Below, piece after piece: positions 44,202-53,909 of a stretch of 64,000 nt of DNA. A program made the position numbers and the translations under genes. The stretch is from Candidatus Brocadia sp. (GTDB lineage Bacteria; Planctomycetota; Brocadiia; Brocadiales; Brocadiaceae). Under the pieces are notes generated by a model, which made no database searches, was not told the origin of the DNA, and worked only from the letters and a program-made list of their open reading frames with translations. The stretch lies in contig JABWAQ010000001.1 of NCBI GenBank assembly GCA_013360945.1, forward strand, positions 1 through 64,000, written 5' to 3'. The first letter of the stretch is position 1. Every line of letters begins with the position of its first letter.

Positions 44202-44657
44202 ATGTCGGCAAATTATAACAGTATTAATTATAAGGTTGATGCAAAAGAGAATAAACTGGAAAAACTCTTTACAGAAATTTTTACCTTTAACAAAAATATT
44301 CCTGCCAACCCATCAACTCCATGGCAACCTCCCACTGACGTCTATGAAACTCCTGATGATGTGGTGGTAAAGATGTCCTTGCCTGGCACCAAACCAGAGG
44401 ATATTCATGTCTCCTTTTCTGATGAAATCCTTACTATCCGCGGTTTTATGACGGATATCTCATCACATGAAAAGGTATGTTTTTATCAGGTTGAAATCCG
44501 TTATGGGTACTTCGAAAGGAATATATTTATTCCCAAACCTGTTGATACGGATAAGATACAAGCTGCGTATAAGGACGGTTTTCTCCAAATCATCTTGCCC
44601 AAAGCAAAGCAACCACCGTCAACGAAGCTTTCCATAAAAATTAAATTTCATCAATAA
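44202..44657 (+). CDS. Hsp20-family small heat shock protein
   Basis: 151 residues with an alpha-crystallin domain: PPTDVYETPDDVVVKMSLPG, KPEDIHVSFSDEILTIRG, YGYFERNIFIPKPVDTDKIQ and AAYKDGFLQIILPKA. It holds unfolding proteins during stress. GGAGG lies rather far upstream of ATG 44202 (about 14 nt). Between groL and lon, so it belongs to a stress-protein group, probably transcribed separately because of the groL terminator. Confidence 0.93.
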   Translation: MSANYNSINYKVDAKENKLEKLFTEIFTFNKNIPANPSTPWQPPTDVYETPDDVVVKMSLPGTKPEDIHVSFSDEILTIRGFMTDISSHEKVCFYQVEIRYGYFERNIFIPKPVDTDKIQAAYKDGFLQIILPKAKQPPSTKLSIKIKFHQ

Positions 44658-44754
44658 TTTTATCATACAAGGAATTTCATTTTGTTCATGCGGTTTTTAG
44701 TGTGGATGGACAAACTGAGTTTGTCTGTGTCTAATGTGAAGGTATTTTTTTGTA

Positions 44755-47211
44755 ATGGTGCAAGATCATATGACAAATCATGAAGGCAAAGACCCATCAG
44801 AGGCTAAAGACACCGAAGTTATTGTGTCTAACACAGAGGACAATGACAAGGCAGATAAGTTAAAGATACCGATAGAAATGCCCGTCCTTCCGGTCAGGGA
44901 TACGGTAGTTTTTCCCGGTATGGTGGCTGCTTTGAGTGTTGTAACCGAAAGAGATATTAAACTTTTGAATCATGTCCTTGCAGCGAACCGGTTTCTGGCG
45001 CTTGTGGCACAAAAGGACAAAGAACTCAAGGTTGTAAACCCATCAGCGTTGTATGATTATGCCACAGCGGCCGTTGTGCTCCAGATGATTCGCATGCCTG
45101 ATAATTCTGCAAAGATGCTGGTACAAGGTGTTAGCAGGATCAAGCTGGATGAATACATCCAAACAGAACCTTATTATAAGGCCAAGGTCACTGTTCTTGA
45201 AGATATTATTGAAAATGATATGGAAACCGAGGCCCTGGCGAGAAATGCCGCAGATCAGTTTATCCGTATGATATCCATGGCGCCGTCCTTGCCCGAAGAG
45301 CTGAAAATAGCAATTGTCAACGTAGACAGTCCAAGCCGTCTGGCTGATATGATCGCATCCCACCTGAACATCGGTATACCGGAAAAACAACAAGTACTTG
45401 AGGCTTTCAATGTAAAGGTCCGTTTACAAAGGGTAACCGCTTTGATTACCAGCGAAATGGAAGTGCTGGAAATGGCCACGAAGATACAGTCTCAGGTAAA
45501 AAATGAAATGGAGAAGGGGCAAAGGGAATATTATCTGAGACAGCAACTGAAGGCAATCCAGGAAGAATTAGGCGAGGGAGACGAGCGTGCCGTTGAGGTC
45601 AAGGAACTAACCAAGAAGATCGAAGAGGCTAAAATGCCTCCCGAAGCCAAAAAAGAGGCTGAACGGGAACTGAGTCGGCTTGCCAAAATGCCTTCTGCCT
45701 CTGCGGAATATACCGTCTCAAGGACGTATTTAGATTTACTGGTTGCTCTCCCATGGGCGATTACCACAACGGATAACCTGGATATTCAAATGGCTCGCAA
45801 GGCACTGGATGAAGACCATTACGATCTGGAAAAGGTCAAAGAGAGGATTTTGGAATACCTGGCGGTTCGAAAATTAAAACAGGATATGAAGGGACCTATT
45901 TTGTGCTTTGTTGGTCCACCCGGCACCGGCAAGACTTCTGTGGGGATGTCGATTGCACGTGCTATCGGCCGAAAGTTCGTCCGCGTGTCGCTGGGCGGGG
46001 TACGGGATGAAGCAGAAATTAGAGGACATCGGCGTACGTACATTGGCGCTTTGCCTGGACGCATTATTCAAGGGCTGCGAAAGGTGGGGTCAAACAACCC
46101 GGTATTCATGCTGGATGAGATTGACAAACTGGGCGCTGATTTTCGTGGTGACCCAGCGGCGGCGCTGTTAGAGGTATTAGATCCGGAACAAAATCACGCT
46201 TTCGCAGACCATTACCTGGACGTACCATTTGACCTCTCCAAGGTAATGTTCATTACCACGGCGAATCTCCTGGACCCCATCCCGCCCGCGCTGAAGGACC
46301 GGATGGAGGTACTCGAGCTTCCCGGATATACTGCAGAGGAAAAGGTTTTCATCGTGAAACAGTTTACAATACCCAAAGAATTAAAGGAACACGGACTCAC
46401 GAAAGAGCAAATTAGCATTGAGGATGACGCTATCGGGACAATCATCAGTGATTACACACGCGAGGCAGGTATCCGTAATCTTGAACGCGAAATTGCCCAC
46501 ATTTGCCGCAGAGTGGCCAAAGACATCGCATCGGGTGAAAAAAAATCTGTGATCGTAACAACCGATCGGTTGCATAATTTGTTGGGACCTATCAAATTTT
46601 TCTCAGAGGCTGCTGAACGGACATCTGAGGCCGGTGTAGCCACGGGTCTTGCCTGGACACAGGCTGGCGGTGATATCCTCTTTATTGAAGCCACCTCCAT
46701 GCCTGGTACGGGAAAACTGTTGTTGACCGGACAATTGGGTGAAGTCATGAAGGAATCGGCCCAGGCGGCCATGAGCTATATTCGGGCCAAATTAACGAAG
46801 CTGGGAATTACCTTCAAGGATTTTAATAAATATGATTTCCACATCCACATCCCTGCAGGCGCTATTCCCAAGGACGGGCCTTCTGCCGGTGTAACGATGG
46901 CTATGGCGCTGATCTCCCTGTTAAAGGAAACACCCATTCTTTCCAACGTGGCCATGACGGGAGAGATTACCCTGCGCGGACGTGTACTGCCTGTGGGTGG
47001 TATTAAAGAGAAGGTGCTTGCGGCCAAACGTGCAGGGATCACCACGGTTATCTTGCCAAAGCGGAATGAAAAAGACCTGGTCGAAGTGCCTGAAAATGCC
47101 AAAAAAGAGATGAAGTTCGTATTTGTAGAGAAGGTAGACGAGATGTTGCCCATTGTCTTTGGAACAAAAGAGCCGGCAGTGAAAAAGAAAAGGATTTTTA
47201 GTAAGGCTTAG
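44755..47211 (+). CDS. lon: ATP-dependent protease Lon
   Basis: 818 residues: N-terminal substrate domain, coiled segment ([20 protein letters not shown]), AAA+ Walker [12 protein letters not shown], Walker [11 protein letters not shown], and the protease Ser in [14 protein letters not shown] with Lys in [14 protein letters not shown]. All are intact. ATG 44755 starts an acidic extension before the domain; MTNHEGKD five codons in is an alternative. Confidence 0.96.
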   Translation: MVQDHMTNHEGKDPSEAKDTEVIVSNTEDNDKADKLKIPIEMPVLPVRDTVVFPGMVAALSVVTERDIKLLNHVLAANRFLALVAQKDKELKVVNPSALYDYATAAVVLQMIRMPDNSAKMLVQGVSRIKLDEYIQTEPYYKAKVTVLEDIIENDMETEALARNAADQFIRMISMAPSLPEELKIAIVNVDSPSRLADMIASHLNIGIPEKQQVLEAFNVKVRLQRVTALITSEMEVLEMATKIQSQVKNEMEKGQREYYLRQQLKAIQEELGEGDERAVEVKELTKKIEEAKMPPEAKKEAERELSRLAKMPSASAEYTVSRTYLDLLVALPWAITTTDNLDIQMARKALDEDHYDLEKVKERILEYLAVRKLKQDMKGPILCFVGPPGTGKTSVGMSIARAIGRKFVRVSLGGVRDEAEIRGHRRTYIGALPGRIIQGLRKVGSNNPVFMLDEIDKLGADFRGDPAAALLEVLDPEQNHAFADHYLDVPFDLSKVMFITTANLLDPIPPALKDRMEVLELPGYTAEEKVFIVKQFTIPKELKEHGLTKEQISIEDDAIGTIISDYTREAGIRNLEREIAHICRRVAKDIASGEKKSVIVTTDRLHNLLGPIKFFSEAAERTSEAGVATGLAWTQAGGDILFIEATSMPGTGKLLLTGQLGEVMKESAQAAMSYIRAKLTKLGITFKDFNKYDFHIHIPAGAIPKDGPSAGVTMAMALISLLKETPILSNVAMTGEITLRGRVLPVGGIKEKVLAAKRAGITTVILPKRNEKDLVEVPENAKKEMKFVFVEKVDEMLPIVFGTKEPAVKKKRIFSKA

Positions 47212-47275
47212 TATAATAATGCAGGCCACCAAGACACTAAGCCACAAAAAAAAATTTAATTGAGGCAGTTCATAC

Positions 47276-47503
47276 ATGGATATGGCAATTAAAAAAAAGG
47301 CTAAGGAAGCGATTGAAACTCTTTCTGATAAAAAGGCCCGTGTTGCCCTGGATTTCATCAATTATCTCAGGGAAAGAGAGGAATGGGAGGCAACGGATGA
47401 ACTTCTTTCTGATGAAAAGCTTTTGATAGACTACAAAGCAGCGAGGGAAGAAATTAAGAAAGGTAATACGGTAAAATGGAAAAATATCAAGAGAAATGTT
47501 TGA
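47276..47503 (+). CDS. Orphan DUF2281-like antitoxin
   Basis: 75 residues (MDMAIKKKAKEAIETLSDKK at the start) with the block RVALDFINYLREREEWEATD, typical of small antitoxins. The C-terminus (AAREEIKKGNTVKWKNIKRN) would be the toxin-binding part. No toxin gene follows, so it is either an orphan or works against a toxin elsewhere. GAGG lies upstream of ATG. Confidence 0.6.
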   Translation: MDMAIKKKAKEAIETLSDKKARVALDFINYLREREEWEATDELLSDEKLLIDYKAAREEIKKGNTVKWKNIKRNV

Positions 47504-47648
47504 GAATGTCTTATAGATGAATTTTGATAAAATCCTATTGTAATCATGGATGAGGTAAATTGGTTCGGGTTGATTACCATGGATGAAAAGAAGTTCCTGT
47601 CGGTATTGTTTTTTAAGTTCATCTGGATTCGGGTTGGGAGACACAACT

Positions 47649-48695
47649 GTGTTAAAAGTCGGAATAATTGGCGCTACGGCGTATACCAGCCTTGAGCTCA
47701 TAAAAATCCTCCTGCGCCATCCGGAGGTAAAGATTACCTATCTCGGCGTGCGCCGGACTGACCATCCCAGGATATCGGACATATTTCCAGCCTTAAAGAA
47801 TCTGCTTGATTTGCCATGTGAGACCATTGAGCAGAAAGAAGTCCCGGAAAATCTTGACCTCGTCTTTATTACACTACCGCCAACCATCTCTATGCAATAT
47901 GTTCCTCTCTTTTTACAAAAGGGCATCAAGGTCATTGATTTCAGCGCCGATTACCGTTTCCGTGACAAATCACTGTATGAACGGTGGTATAAGACGCAAC
48001 ATACGGACAATAAGGGAATAGAAACAGCCGTGTATGGACTTCCGGAGCTTTTTCGGGAGGAAATCAAACAAACTAGCCTGGTAGGTAATCCGGGCTGTTA
48101 TACCACTGCAACAATATTGGCCTTGGCGCCGCTGCTCAAGAATGGGCTCATATTTTCAGACGACATTATTGTTGATGCCAAGTCAGGTGTATCCGGGCGC
48201 GGACGTGAGCCCAGGGAGGACACGCACTATTGTGAATGTAATGAGAACATCGAGGCATATAGTATCGGAGGGCATCGCCACAGCCCGGAGATCGAACATA
48301 TCCTCTCCATCAAGACCAACCAGAAGGTATCCATCCAGTTTGTACCCCATCTTATCCCCATGAATCGCGGTATCCTGTGTACCGTTTATGCCAAGCCAAA
48401 ACATGGAAAGACTGTAGGGGCGAATGACTATTCGCCCTTCAATGATAATGAGGTACACAAACTCTACAAGGAATTTTACGGCACAGAACCCTTTATTCGT
48501 TTGAAAGAAGGCCATGAAACGCCCAGGACAAAAGAGGTAATATTCACCAACTTTTGTGATATTGCCACGAAGGTCACCGAAAACCGCATCATCATCCTTT
48601 CTGCCATCGATAACCTCATCAAAGGCGCTTCCGGCCAGGCAGTGCAGAATATGAATGTGATGTGCGGCTTTGATGAGAAGGCGGGGCTGCTATAG
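47649..48695 (+). CDS. argC: N-acetyl-gamma-glutamyl-phosphate reductase
   Basis: Third step of arginine biosynthesis, NADPH-dependent. GTG 47649 (VLKVGIIGATAYTSLELIKI) follows GGGAGA and gives about 348 residues; an upstream ATG encodes unrelated text. The catalytic Cys is in LVGNPGCYTTATILAL and GGHRHSPEIEH follows. In the C-terminal region an insertion (KTVGANDYSPFNDN) coincides with a palindromic repeat in the DNA (48414-48437); the frame stays open. Confidence 0.94.
   Translation: MLKVGIIGATAYTSLELIKILLRHPEVKITYLGVRRTDHPRISDIFPALKNLLDLPCETIEQKEVPENLDLVFITLPPTISMQYVPLFLQKGIKVIDFSADYRFRDKSLYERWYKTQHTDNKGIETAVYGLPELFREEIKQTSLVGNPGCYTTATILALAPLLKNGLIFSDDIIVDAKSGVSGRGREPREDTHYCECNENIEAYSIGGHRHSPEIEHILSIKTNQKVSIQFVPHLIPMNRGILCTVYAKPKHGKTVGANDYSPFNDNEVHKLYKEFYGTEPFIRLKEGHETPRTKEVIFTNFCDIATKVTENRIIILSAIDNLIKGASGQAVQNMNVMCGFDEKAGLL
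48414..48437. repeat. GTAGGGGCGAAT palindrome inside argC
   Basis: GTAGGGGCGAAT-GACT-ATTCGCCC has a perfect 8-bp stem. It belongs to the same repeat type as the copy at 1247-1273, here lying in the coding frame of argC. Confidence 0.6.
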
Positions 48696-48898
48696 TACTG
48701 TTGCAACCACAGATTGCTCAAATGATACAGAGAATAAATTGATTTTTACCGGGTATCCAAGATAATTAAAAATACCAAAAGGTTATTGACCTCTCCTAGC
48801 CCGACTTTCGCAATTCACGCCCAAAAAAGGTTATTTTTGGGCATAAATCCCCGTAAAATCCTTGATATTCAAGGGGTGAATTTTTAAAACGGCTTGTA

Positions 48899-49110
48899 GT
48901 GCCAACCTATACTATTGACGTCTTCACGGTAGCGTGCGAAAATGTTGGCATGTTTTTACGAGAAAAAACACGGACAAAAGACGGGAAAGCCCACCGTTAT
49001 TGGAGTGTAGTAGAGAACCGCCGGGTCAGCGGGGGAAGAGTGATACAACGTCAGGTTCTCTATTTTGCTAAGACCCACAATAAATGACTCAGAAATTCTC
49101 AGATTAAGTG
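48899..49110 (+). pseudogene. IS1634-like transposase N-terminal fragment
   Basis: Residues FLREKTRTKDGKAHRYWSVV and ENRRVSGGRVIQRQVLYF are the standard opening of IS1634-family transposases. The frame then breaks. The expected continuation (TINDSEIL) is readable one frame over, after which the similarity ends. No DDE catalytic text remains. A hairpin GCCCAAAAAAGG/TTTTTGGGC region (48819-48842) may belong to the element's left end. Confidence 0.7.
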
Positions 49111-49470
49111 GTATTTTGAAAGCGGAGCAAAATCGTTTTGAGGAGATATACGGCATCAAGGAATGAGGAGTTAATTCGGTCATAACAATGTCGATGGTGT
49201 TGAAATTTTTTTTGCAACGGAAACACCTGGCGAGATTGGTTTTTGGGTTGGTAGCGGTGTGAAAATCGGAGCAGAGCGGGCAGAGGAAACGGAAATAGCC
49301 TTCGGAGGTTTTCTCTGAGGCCATGTGGAAGACACTGATAAGCAGAGACTCGTTGAGAGCAGGGATGCGGTTGTAGCATTTTTTAGTATTTCTTGTTTCT
49401 GGGACGGGAATGCCGAGATGGAGCCTCTGTGCCCCATGAGGAGGGAGAGTTTTTAGGCGAAGGCCATGAA
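49103..49470 (-). pseudogene. Zinc-finger protein of a transposon, frameshifted
   Basis: Minus-strand text MASEKTSEGYFRFLCPLCSD followed by FHTATNPKTNLARCFRCKKN carries a CPLC...CFRC zinc ribbon of CHC2-like type. The expected C-terminus (NSSFLDAVYLLKTILLRFQN) is found one frame over, so the gene is frameshifted. It lies just downstream of the transposase remnant and was probably part of the same element. Confidence 0.55.
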
Positions 49471-49479
49471 TGGCCAGGG

Positions 49480-49962
49480 TCAGTCTGAGAGGAGTTGGTG
49501 GTAATCAATGCCTTTGGCTTGAGCCGAGAGGAGTTTGCGGTGTTTTTGAGTGATAACGTCAAGGTAGTTGTGTTTTGGTTTTGAAGGGGAAGCAACGGGA
49601 ATTTCAGCGCCCTGATCACGGAGATAGAGAGAGCCTGAGCCGAGATATTCGCCGTGTGGGGAATAAATCCAGAGCTTCTGGAGATCGCCATAGGGGTCGT
49701 AACGGACTTCAACCTTATCGCCCCTGAGTTTTGGGTCAACACGGTAGAGCTGGTTGTCGATGCGGATATCGGCAACGGTTCTGGTAATGTGTTTCATGAA
49801 GAACTCCATGGCAGCATCCATATCGACGTGCCGTACAAGGGTAAGCCCCTGGTCGTAGCGTTGTTTTGGAGACTGATTGGTTTCGGAGTAGTAGACTTTT
49901 GCGTTGCCCGGATGGAGAAGTTTGCACCAGAATAAAGCCCATTTTTCGTCTTTCGATTTCAT
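49480..49962 (-). pseudogene. Internally deleted Mu-type transposase
   Basis: The first residues (EKWALFWCKLLHP) look like a Mu-like/rve transposase N-terminus. The text then jumps to its C-terminal beta-barrel region (RVDPKLRGDKVEVRYDPYGD, LQKLWIYSPHGEYLGSGSLY). The DDE catalytic core of about 250 residues is missing. It is open but cannot be active. AAGGAGGTG upstream of ATG shows an old translation start. Confidence 0.6.
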
Positions 49963-50319
49963 GTTTCACCTCCTTTGTTGAATGTTGGAGGTGATTATAA
50001 CTCAGGACCACGGGAGACAAGTTGCCAGGTCGGGGAAAAATGAAAAGCCAAAAAGGTTGCGATATACCGGCTCCGCGTGAAACAACCGAAGGGCATGCTG
50101 GAGGAGGGTATTTTTGAGTGAGCCGAAAAAGCTCAACCACATCCAAACGGTTGAGCCTGCAAGCATGCGATCGTCTATTTCCTGCCTGCTTTAACTTCAC
50201 GGCGCAAACAAAGATTGCAGAGATTGCAAGAATACGATAAAATCCTTGTTTTCCAGGATTTCTGTGTGCTTCTGGTGGTGAAGTATTTTAATAAATTCAT
50301 TGAACAGGAGGTTGATATT

Positions 50320-51081
50320 GTGAAGTGCCTTAAAGTGATTTTTAATCGTTTTCTCGTATCATTATTTTTTGTTGCTTTGTTTTCTCAATGGTCTTTCGGG
50401 AATGATTTACCCTCGCACGCAGAACTCCAGGAAACTCTCAGGGCTGTAGTGAAGGAGAATAATGGTGGATTTGGCTTTCATATGTGGGCAACAGTGGTAG
50501 ACCGTGACGGCGTGGTGAAGGCGGTGGTATTTTCCGGAAAAGACAGAGGTGATCAATGGCCAGGCAGTCGTGTTATATCAGCTCAAAAGGCCAATACCGC
50601 AAACGCATTCAGTCTGCCTGGATTTGCGTTGTCGACCGCAAATCTCTTTTCTGCAGTGCAGCCGGGCGGTAGTTTGTTTGGATTACAGGAGAGTAATCCG
50701 GTTTCTCCAGAGGAAGCGTATGAAGGTTCTTCCGAAAAATACGGTACGGAAAAAGACCCTCTGGTGGGACATAAAATAGGCGGAGTCAATGTGTTTGGGG
50801 GAGGTTTGGCTTTGTATAACAGTGAGGGAAGGCTTGTGGGGGCGTTGGGCGTTAGCGGCGATAGCTCTTGCGCAGATCACAATATTGCATGGAAGGTGCG
50901 GCATAGGCTGCAGTTGGATTACGTCCCTGCCGGGATTAGCCCATCAAAAGATGATAATATTGTCTATGATATTGCCACTGGAATCAGTGCGAGTGGCTGG
51001 GGCCATCCGCAATGCTCTCCGGAAGCGGCCAAAATTGCCCAGGAATTTCCCAAAACGTATCCGGTAAGGAAACGAAAATAA
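50320..51081 (+). CDS. GlcG/HbpS-family periplasmic haem-binding-like protein
   Basis: 253 residues with an N-terminal signal peptide (VKCLKVIFNRFLVSLFFVAL). GTG 50320 is chosen: AGGAGGTTGATATT lies just upstream, and earlier in-frame text is unrelated. The body fits the GlcG/HbpS fold: WATVVDRDGVVKAVVFSGKD, GGLALYNSEGRLVGALGVSG and SSCADHNIAWKVRHRL. HbpS binds haem and senses redox stress; here it could sense or carry haem in the periplasm. It lies just after the transposon remnants. Confidence 0.75.
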   Translation: MKCLKVIFNRFLVSLFFVALFSQWSFGNDLPSHAELQETLRAVVKENNGGFGFHMWATVVDRDGVVKAVVFSGKDRGDQWPGSRVISAQKANTANAFSLPGFALSTANLFSAVQPGGSLFGLQESNPVSPEEAYEGSSEKYGTEKDPLVGHKIGGVNVFGGGLALYNSEGRLVGALGVSGDSSCADHNIAWKVRHRLQLDYVPAGISPSKDDNIVYDIATGISASGWGHPQCSPEAAKIAQEFPKTYPVRKRK

Positions 51082-51199
51082 TGAGCAGATACAAATATGT
51101 TGAAATACGTGAAATGAGATGATAATATGTGTAAAATAGTTTTACAATTTTACTATGAGGCAAAGTTTTTTTTAATAGGAGTTAGGGAAATCCCATAAA

Positions 51200-51469
51200 A
51201 TGAAGACATTGACGATATCTCAAAAAGGGCAAGTTGCCATACCGAAAGAGATCAGGGATACATTGCATATAAAGGCAGGAGACCAGCTGACTTTTCGGGT
51301 TAAGAAGGGAAAAATTATCTTAGAGCCGGCAGTGAATATCCCACGTTCGCAGGCATGGTTTTGGACTTCCGAAGTGCAAAAGAAGGTGAAGAAGGCTGAT
51401 AAAAACTATAAAGGTGACAATTTTAAAACATATGAAATAGATACATTTGTTAAGGAACTCAAAGATTGA
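51200..51469 (+). CDS. AbrB/SpoVT-family antitoxin
   Basis: 89 residues. The N-terminal swapped-hairpin DNA-binding domain (KTLTISQKGQVAIPKEIRDT and LHIKAGDQLTFRVKKGKIIL) is typical of MazE/AbrB antitoxins. The C-terminal helix (EVQKKVKKADKNYKGDNF) should bind the toxin. The toxin gene overlaps its stop by four bases. Confidence 0.85.
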   Translation: MKTLTISQKGQVAIPKEIRDTLHIKAGDQLTFRVKKGKIILEPAVNIPRSQAWFWTSEVQKKVKKADKNYKGDNFKTYEIDTFVKELKD

Positions 51470-51729
51470 GCAGATATCTTATTGCTGTCGAACCAGAATT
51501 TTTCCTCCAATGTGATGACCTGCCAAACGAAATCAAAAAGAAGTTTAAAAAGCAATTAATCTTTCTGAAAGAAAATCCTAAACACAATTCATTGCAAATA
51601 CACCGGCTCGAAGGATCTGACTTCTGGGAGTTTTATGTAGACAAAGGGTATCGGTGTGTATTTAAACAAGAAGGAAATGTGTATAAACTTTATTATGTAG
51701 GTACACACGATATAATTGATAACTTTTAG
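51466..51729 (+). CDS. RelE-family toxin
   Basis: 87 residues, starting at TTG 51466, which overlaps the antitoxin stop (TTGA). RelE/ParE fold: FFLQCDDLPNEIKKKFKKQL, HRLEGSDFWEFYVDKGYRCV and YKLYYVGTHDI. It probably cleaves mRNA at the ribosome. It pairs with the AbrB-type antitoxin. Confidence 0.85.
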   Translation: MSRYLIAVEPEFFLQCDDLPNEIKKKFKKQLIFLKENPKHNSLQIHRLEGSDFWEFYVDKGYRCVFKQEGNVYKLYYVGTHDIIDNF

Positions 51730-51857
51730 CAGATTATGGCTATCCTCTTTCACAGCAAGAGACCGAGGAGAAGGCAGTCAGCTTTTTTATGACGATGAGA
51801 AATTATTCAATATGGTGTCCCTGGAAGTAACGAAAATGAAAGAGGAGACAATTTTGT

Positions 51858-53324
51858 ATGCCGATTGAAAATGTTTTATTATGGGTTGCGATTTTGATAT
51901 TTGTGAGCGTAGTTTCAAGCAAGCTTTCCGACAAGTTTGGAATCCCTATCTTGTTGCTATTTTTGACAATCGGGATGCTTGCCGGCTCAGAAGGAATAGG
52001 TGGGATTTATTTTGATAATGCGAAGTTAGCCAAATCTATTGGTGTTGTTGCCCTCATCTTTATTATTTTTTCCGGGGGATTTGATACCAACTGGAAAGAC
52101 ACCAGATCCGTCATTTTGCCCGGGGCCGTTCTTTCGACGGCAGGGGTTGTAATGACAGCAATCTTTACGGGGTTCTTTGCCGTTTATATCCTGAAATTAT
52201 CTCTTTTGGAAGGAATGCTGCTTGGTTCCATAGTTTCTTCAACTGATGCCCCTGCTGTATTCAGTATTTTAAGGTCTAAACGAATAAGCCTGAAGCAGCC
52301 TTTGAAGCCGCTGCTTGAGTTTGAGTCTGGCAGTAATGATCCGATGGCCATTTTTTTGACTGTCGGATTTATCAGCGTCCTGACGGTGGAAAACATGGCT
52401 ATCACTGCCTTGATCCCCAGATTTATGCTGGATATGAGTGTGGGAGCCCTCACAGGTTATCTCATGGCGAAATTTATCGTAATCTTCATCAACCGTCTGA
52501 AGCTTGGATATGAAGGACTCTATCCGGTAATAATGATTTCATTCGTGCTGCTTACGTACGTAATTGCGGTCTTTCTGAAAGGTAACGGAATCCTTGCGGT
52601 ATATCTTGCCGGTTTGATGCTGGGGAAGGCAAAGTTTCCAAATAAAAAGATGATCATGAGATTTCACGAGGGTTTGGCCTGGCTTGCGCAAATTGTAATG
52701 TTTATAATCTTAGGCTTGCTTGTTTTTCCTTCGCATATCGTTCCCCTGATAGGGACAGGATTTATGCTAACGTTTTTTCTCATGGTAATTGCCCGTCCTG
52801 TTAGCGTATTGTTGTGCCTGTTGCCGTTTAACATGAATATGCGAAAGAAAGCTATGGTTGCCTGGGTTGGTCTTCGGGGATCGGTGCCGATTATCCTGGC
52901 GACATTTCCTTTTATGGCAGGTATCCCGCAAGCGGATACGATCTTTAATATCGTATTTTTCATCGTTATTGCTTCAGTCTTTATTCAGGGAACATCTATT
53001 CCAATCCTTTCCAAAATACTGAAGCTGGACGTTCCCCTGGCTAACAAGATGAATTATCCCATTGAATTTGAAAAGACAGCGGCTTTCGATGCCGAAATGA
53101 TAGATGTTATTGTTCCATTTGACTCGGAAGTAGTGGGTAAGAGGATTAGCGATTTAGACATTCCGGAAAAATGTCTTATCATGCTTATTAGTCGGGCTGG
53201 TAAATTTGTTATACCATCAGGAGATATGGTTATAGAAAGCAGTGATGTTTTATTGGTACTTGCAAATACGGCTGATTTTTTAGTTTTTCAACAAATGTTG
53301 TCGCGTCTTAAAAAAGAAGGGTAA
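51858..53324 (+). CDS. CPA1-type K+(Na+)/H+ antiporter with TrkA-C domain
   Basis: 488 residues: about 12 helices (GMLAGSEGIGGIYFDNAKLA, the essential-acid helix SSTDAPAVFSILRSK, LLEFESGSNDPMAIFLTVGF), then a C-terminal RCK/TrkA-C domain (about 400-488, VVGKRISDLDIPEKCLIMLI). This layout is that of CvrA/NhaP2, which exports K+ in exchange for H+. The acidic residues needed for transport are present. Ligand gating by the RCK domain is likely. Monocistronic. Confidence 0.9.
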   Translation: MPIENVLLWVAILIFVSVVSSKLSDKFGIPILLLFLTIGMLAGSEGIGGIYFDNAKLAKSIGVVALIFIIFSGGFDTNWKDTRSVILPGAVLSTAGVVMTAIFTGFFAVYILKLSLLEGMLLGSIVSSTDAPAVFSILRSKRISLKQPLKPLLEFESGSNDPMAIFLTVGFISVLTVENMAITALIPRFMLDMSVGALTGYLMAKFIVIFINRLKLGYEGLYPVIMISFVLLTYVIAVFLKGNGILAVYLAGLMLGKAKFPNKKMIMRFHEGLAWLAQIVMFIILGLLVFPSHIVPLIGTGFMLTFFLMVIARPVSVLLCLLPFNMNMRKKAMVAWVGLRGSVPIILATFPFMAGIPQADTIFNIVFFIVIASVFIQGTSIPILSKILKLDVPLANKMNYPIEFEKTAAFDAEMIDVIVPFDSEVVGKRISDLDIPEKCLIMLISRAGKFVIPSGDMVIESSDVLLVLANTADFLVFQQMLSRLKKEG

Positions 53325-53397
53325 CGGTGTTCAGGGTAAGGTCTTTACAGTCTGTCCGGGAATGTGGCGTCCAAGTTTTCCCTTTCATTTATTTCAC

Positions 53398-53529
53398 TTA
53401 CATATCCTCAATTGTAACGTCTTTAAATAAATCTCTGCGTTCTTTTGTATAGTCACCCTCTCCCTTTTCATAAAGAAGCATAAACTTGGTAGCAGCGTGA
53501 CAAACACCATCACCACTAATTGAAGTCAT
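53398..53529 (-). CDS. Possible 43-residue small protein
   Basis: A minus-strand frame reads MTSISGDGVCHAATKFMLLY and EKGEGDYTKERRDLFKDVTI to a stop at 53398. Composition is protein-like. A start at ATG 53529 is possible but lacks a clear ribosome site; it may also be the remaining C-terminus of a larger gene. It is in the spacer ahead of higBA. Confidence 0.3.
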   Translation of the reverse strand: MTSISGDGVCHAATKFMLLYEKGEGDYTKERRDLFKDVTIEDM

Positions 53530-53580
53530 CAGGCAAGTCGCTCAATTGAGATGCTAGGGTATCGACAATATTAATGACGC

Positions 53581-53609
53581 TTGACAATATTATCGGATTG
53601 CGTTAATAT
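53581..53609 (+). promoter_or_regulatory. Sigma70 promoter of higBA, leaderless
   Basis: TTGACA (53581-53586), 17 bases, TAATAT (53604-53609): a near-consensus housekeeping promoter. The higB ATG begins at 53616, six bases after the -10 box, so transcription should start at the ATG and give a leaderless mRNA. GACAATATTA occurs twice (around 53563 and 53583), and these repeats overlap the -35. They are likely the HigA operator. Confidence 0.75.
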
Positions 53610-53615
53610 TGGTGC

Positions 53616-53897
53616 ATGATAAAGGGCTTCCGATGCAAAGAGACTGAAAATATCTTTCTAAGACAGCATTCAACTAAGTTGCCTGTAAATATTCAGCGAA
53701 TAGCCCTTCGAAAACTTCTTTTGCTTGACGCAGCCGAAAAGATGGAGGATCTGCGTATCCCTCCAGGGAACCGATTAGAAAAACTTTTCGGCAGTCGCAT
53801 GGGGCAGCACAGTATCCGTATAAACGATCAGTGGCGTATTTGTTTCCGCTGGTCAGAAGGCGATGCTTATGACGTGGAAATAGTTGATTATCATTAG
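53616..53897 (+). CDS. higB: HigB-type toxin
   Basis: 93-residue RelE-superfamily toxin: KETENIFLRQHSTKLPVNIQ, RIPPGNRLEKLFGSRMGQHS, IRINDQWRICFRWSEGDAYD and VEIVDYH, the classical host-inhibition-of-growth B pattern. Gene order toxin before antitoxin is typical for HigBA. There is no ribosome site before ATG 53616, in keeping with leaderless translation. Confidence 0.92.
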   Translation: MIKGFRCKETENIFLRQHSTKLPVNIQRIALRKLLLLDAAEKMEDLRIPPGNRLEKLFGSRMGQHSIRINDQWRICFRWSEGDAYDVEIVDYH

Positions 53898-53909
53898 GAG
53901 GTTGTTAGT

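Noticed and set aside
49736-50200. 154-codon minus-strand frame upstream of the transposase remnant
   Set aside because: Overlaps the transposase remnant in another frame, and its unique part lacks protein-like composition.
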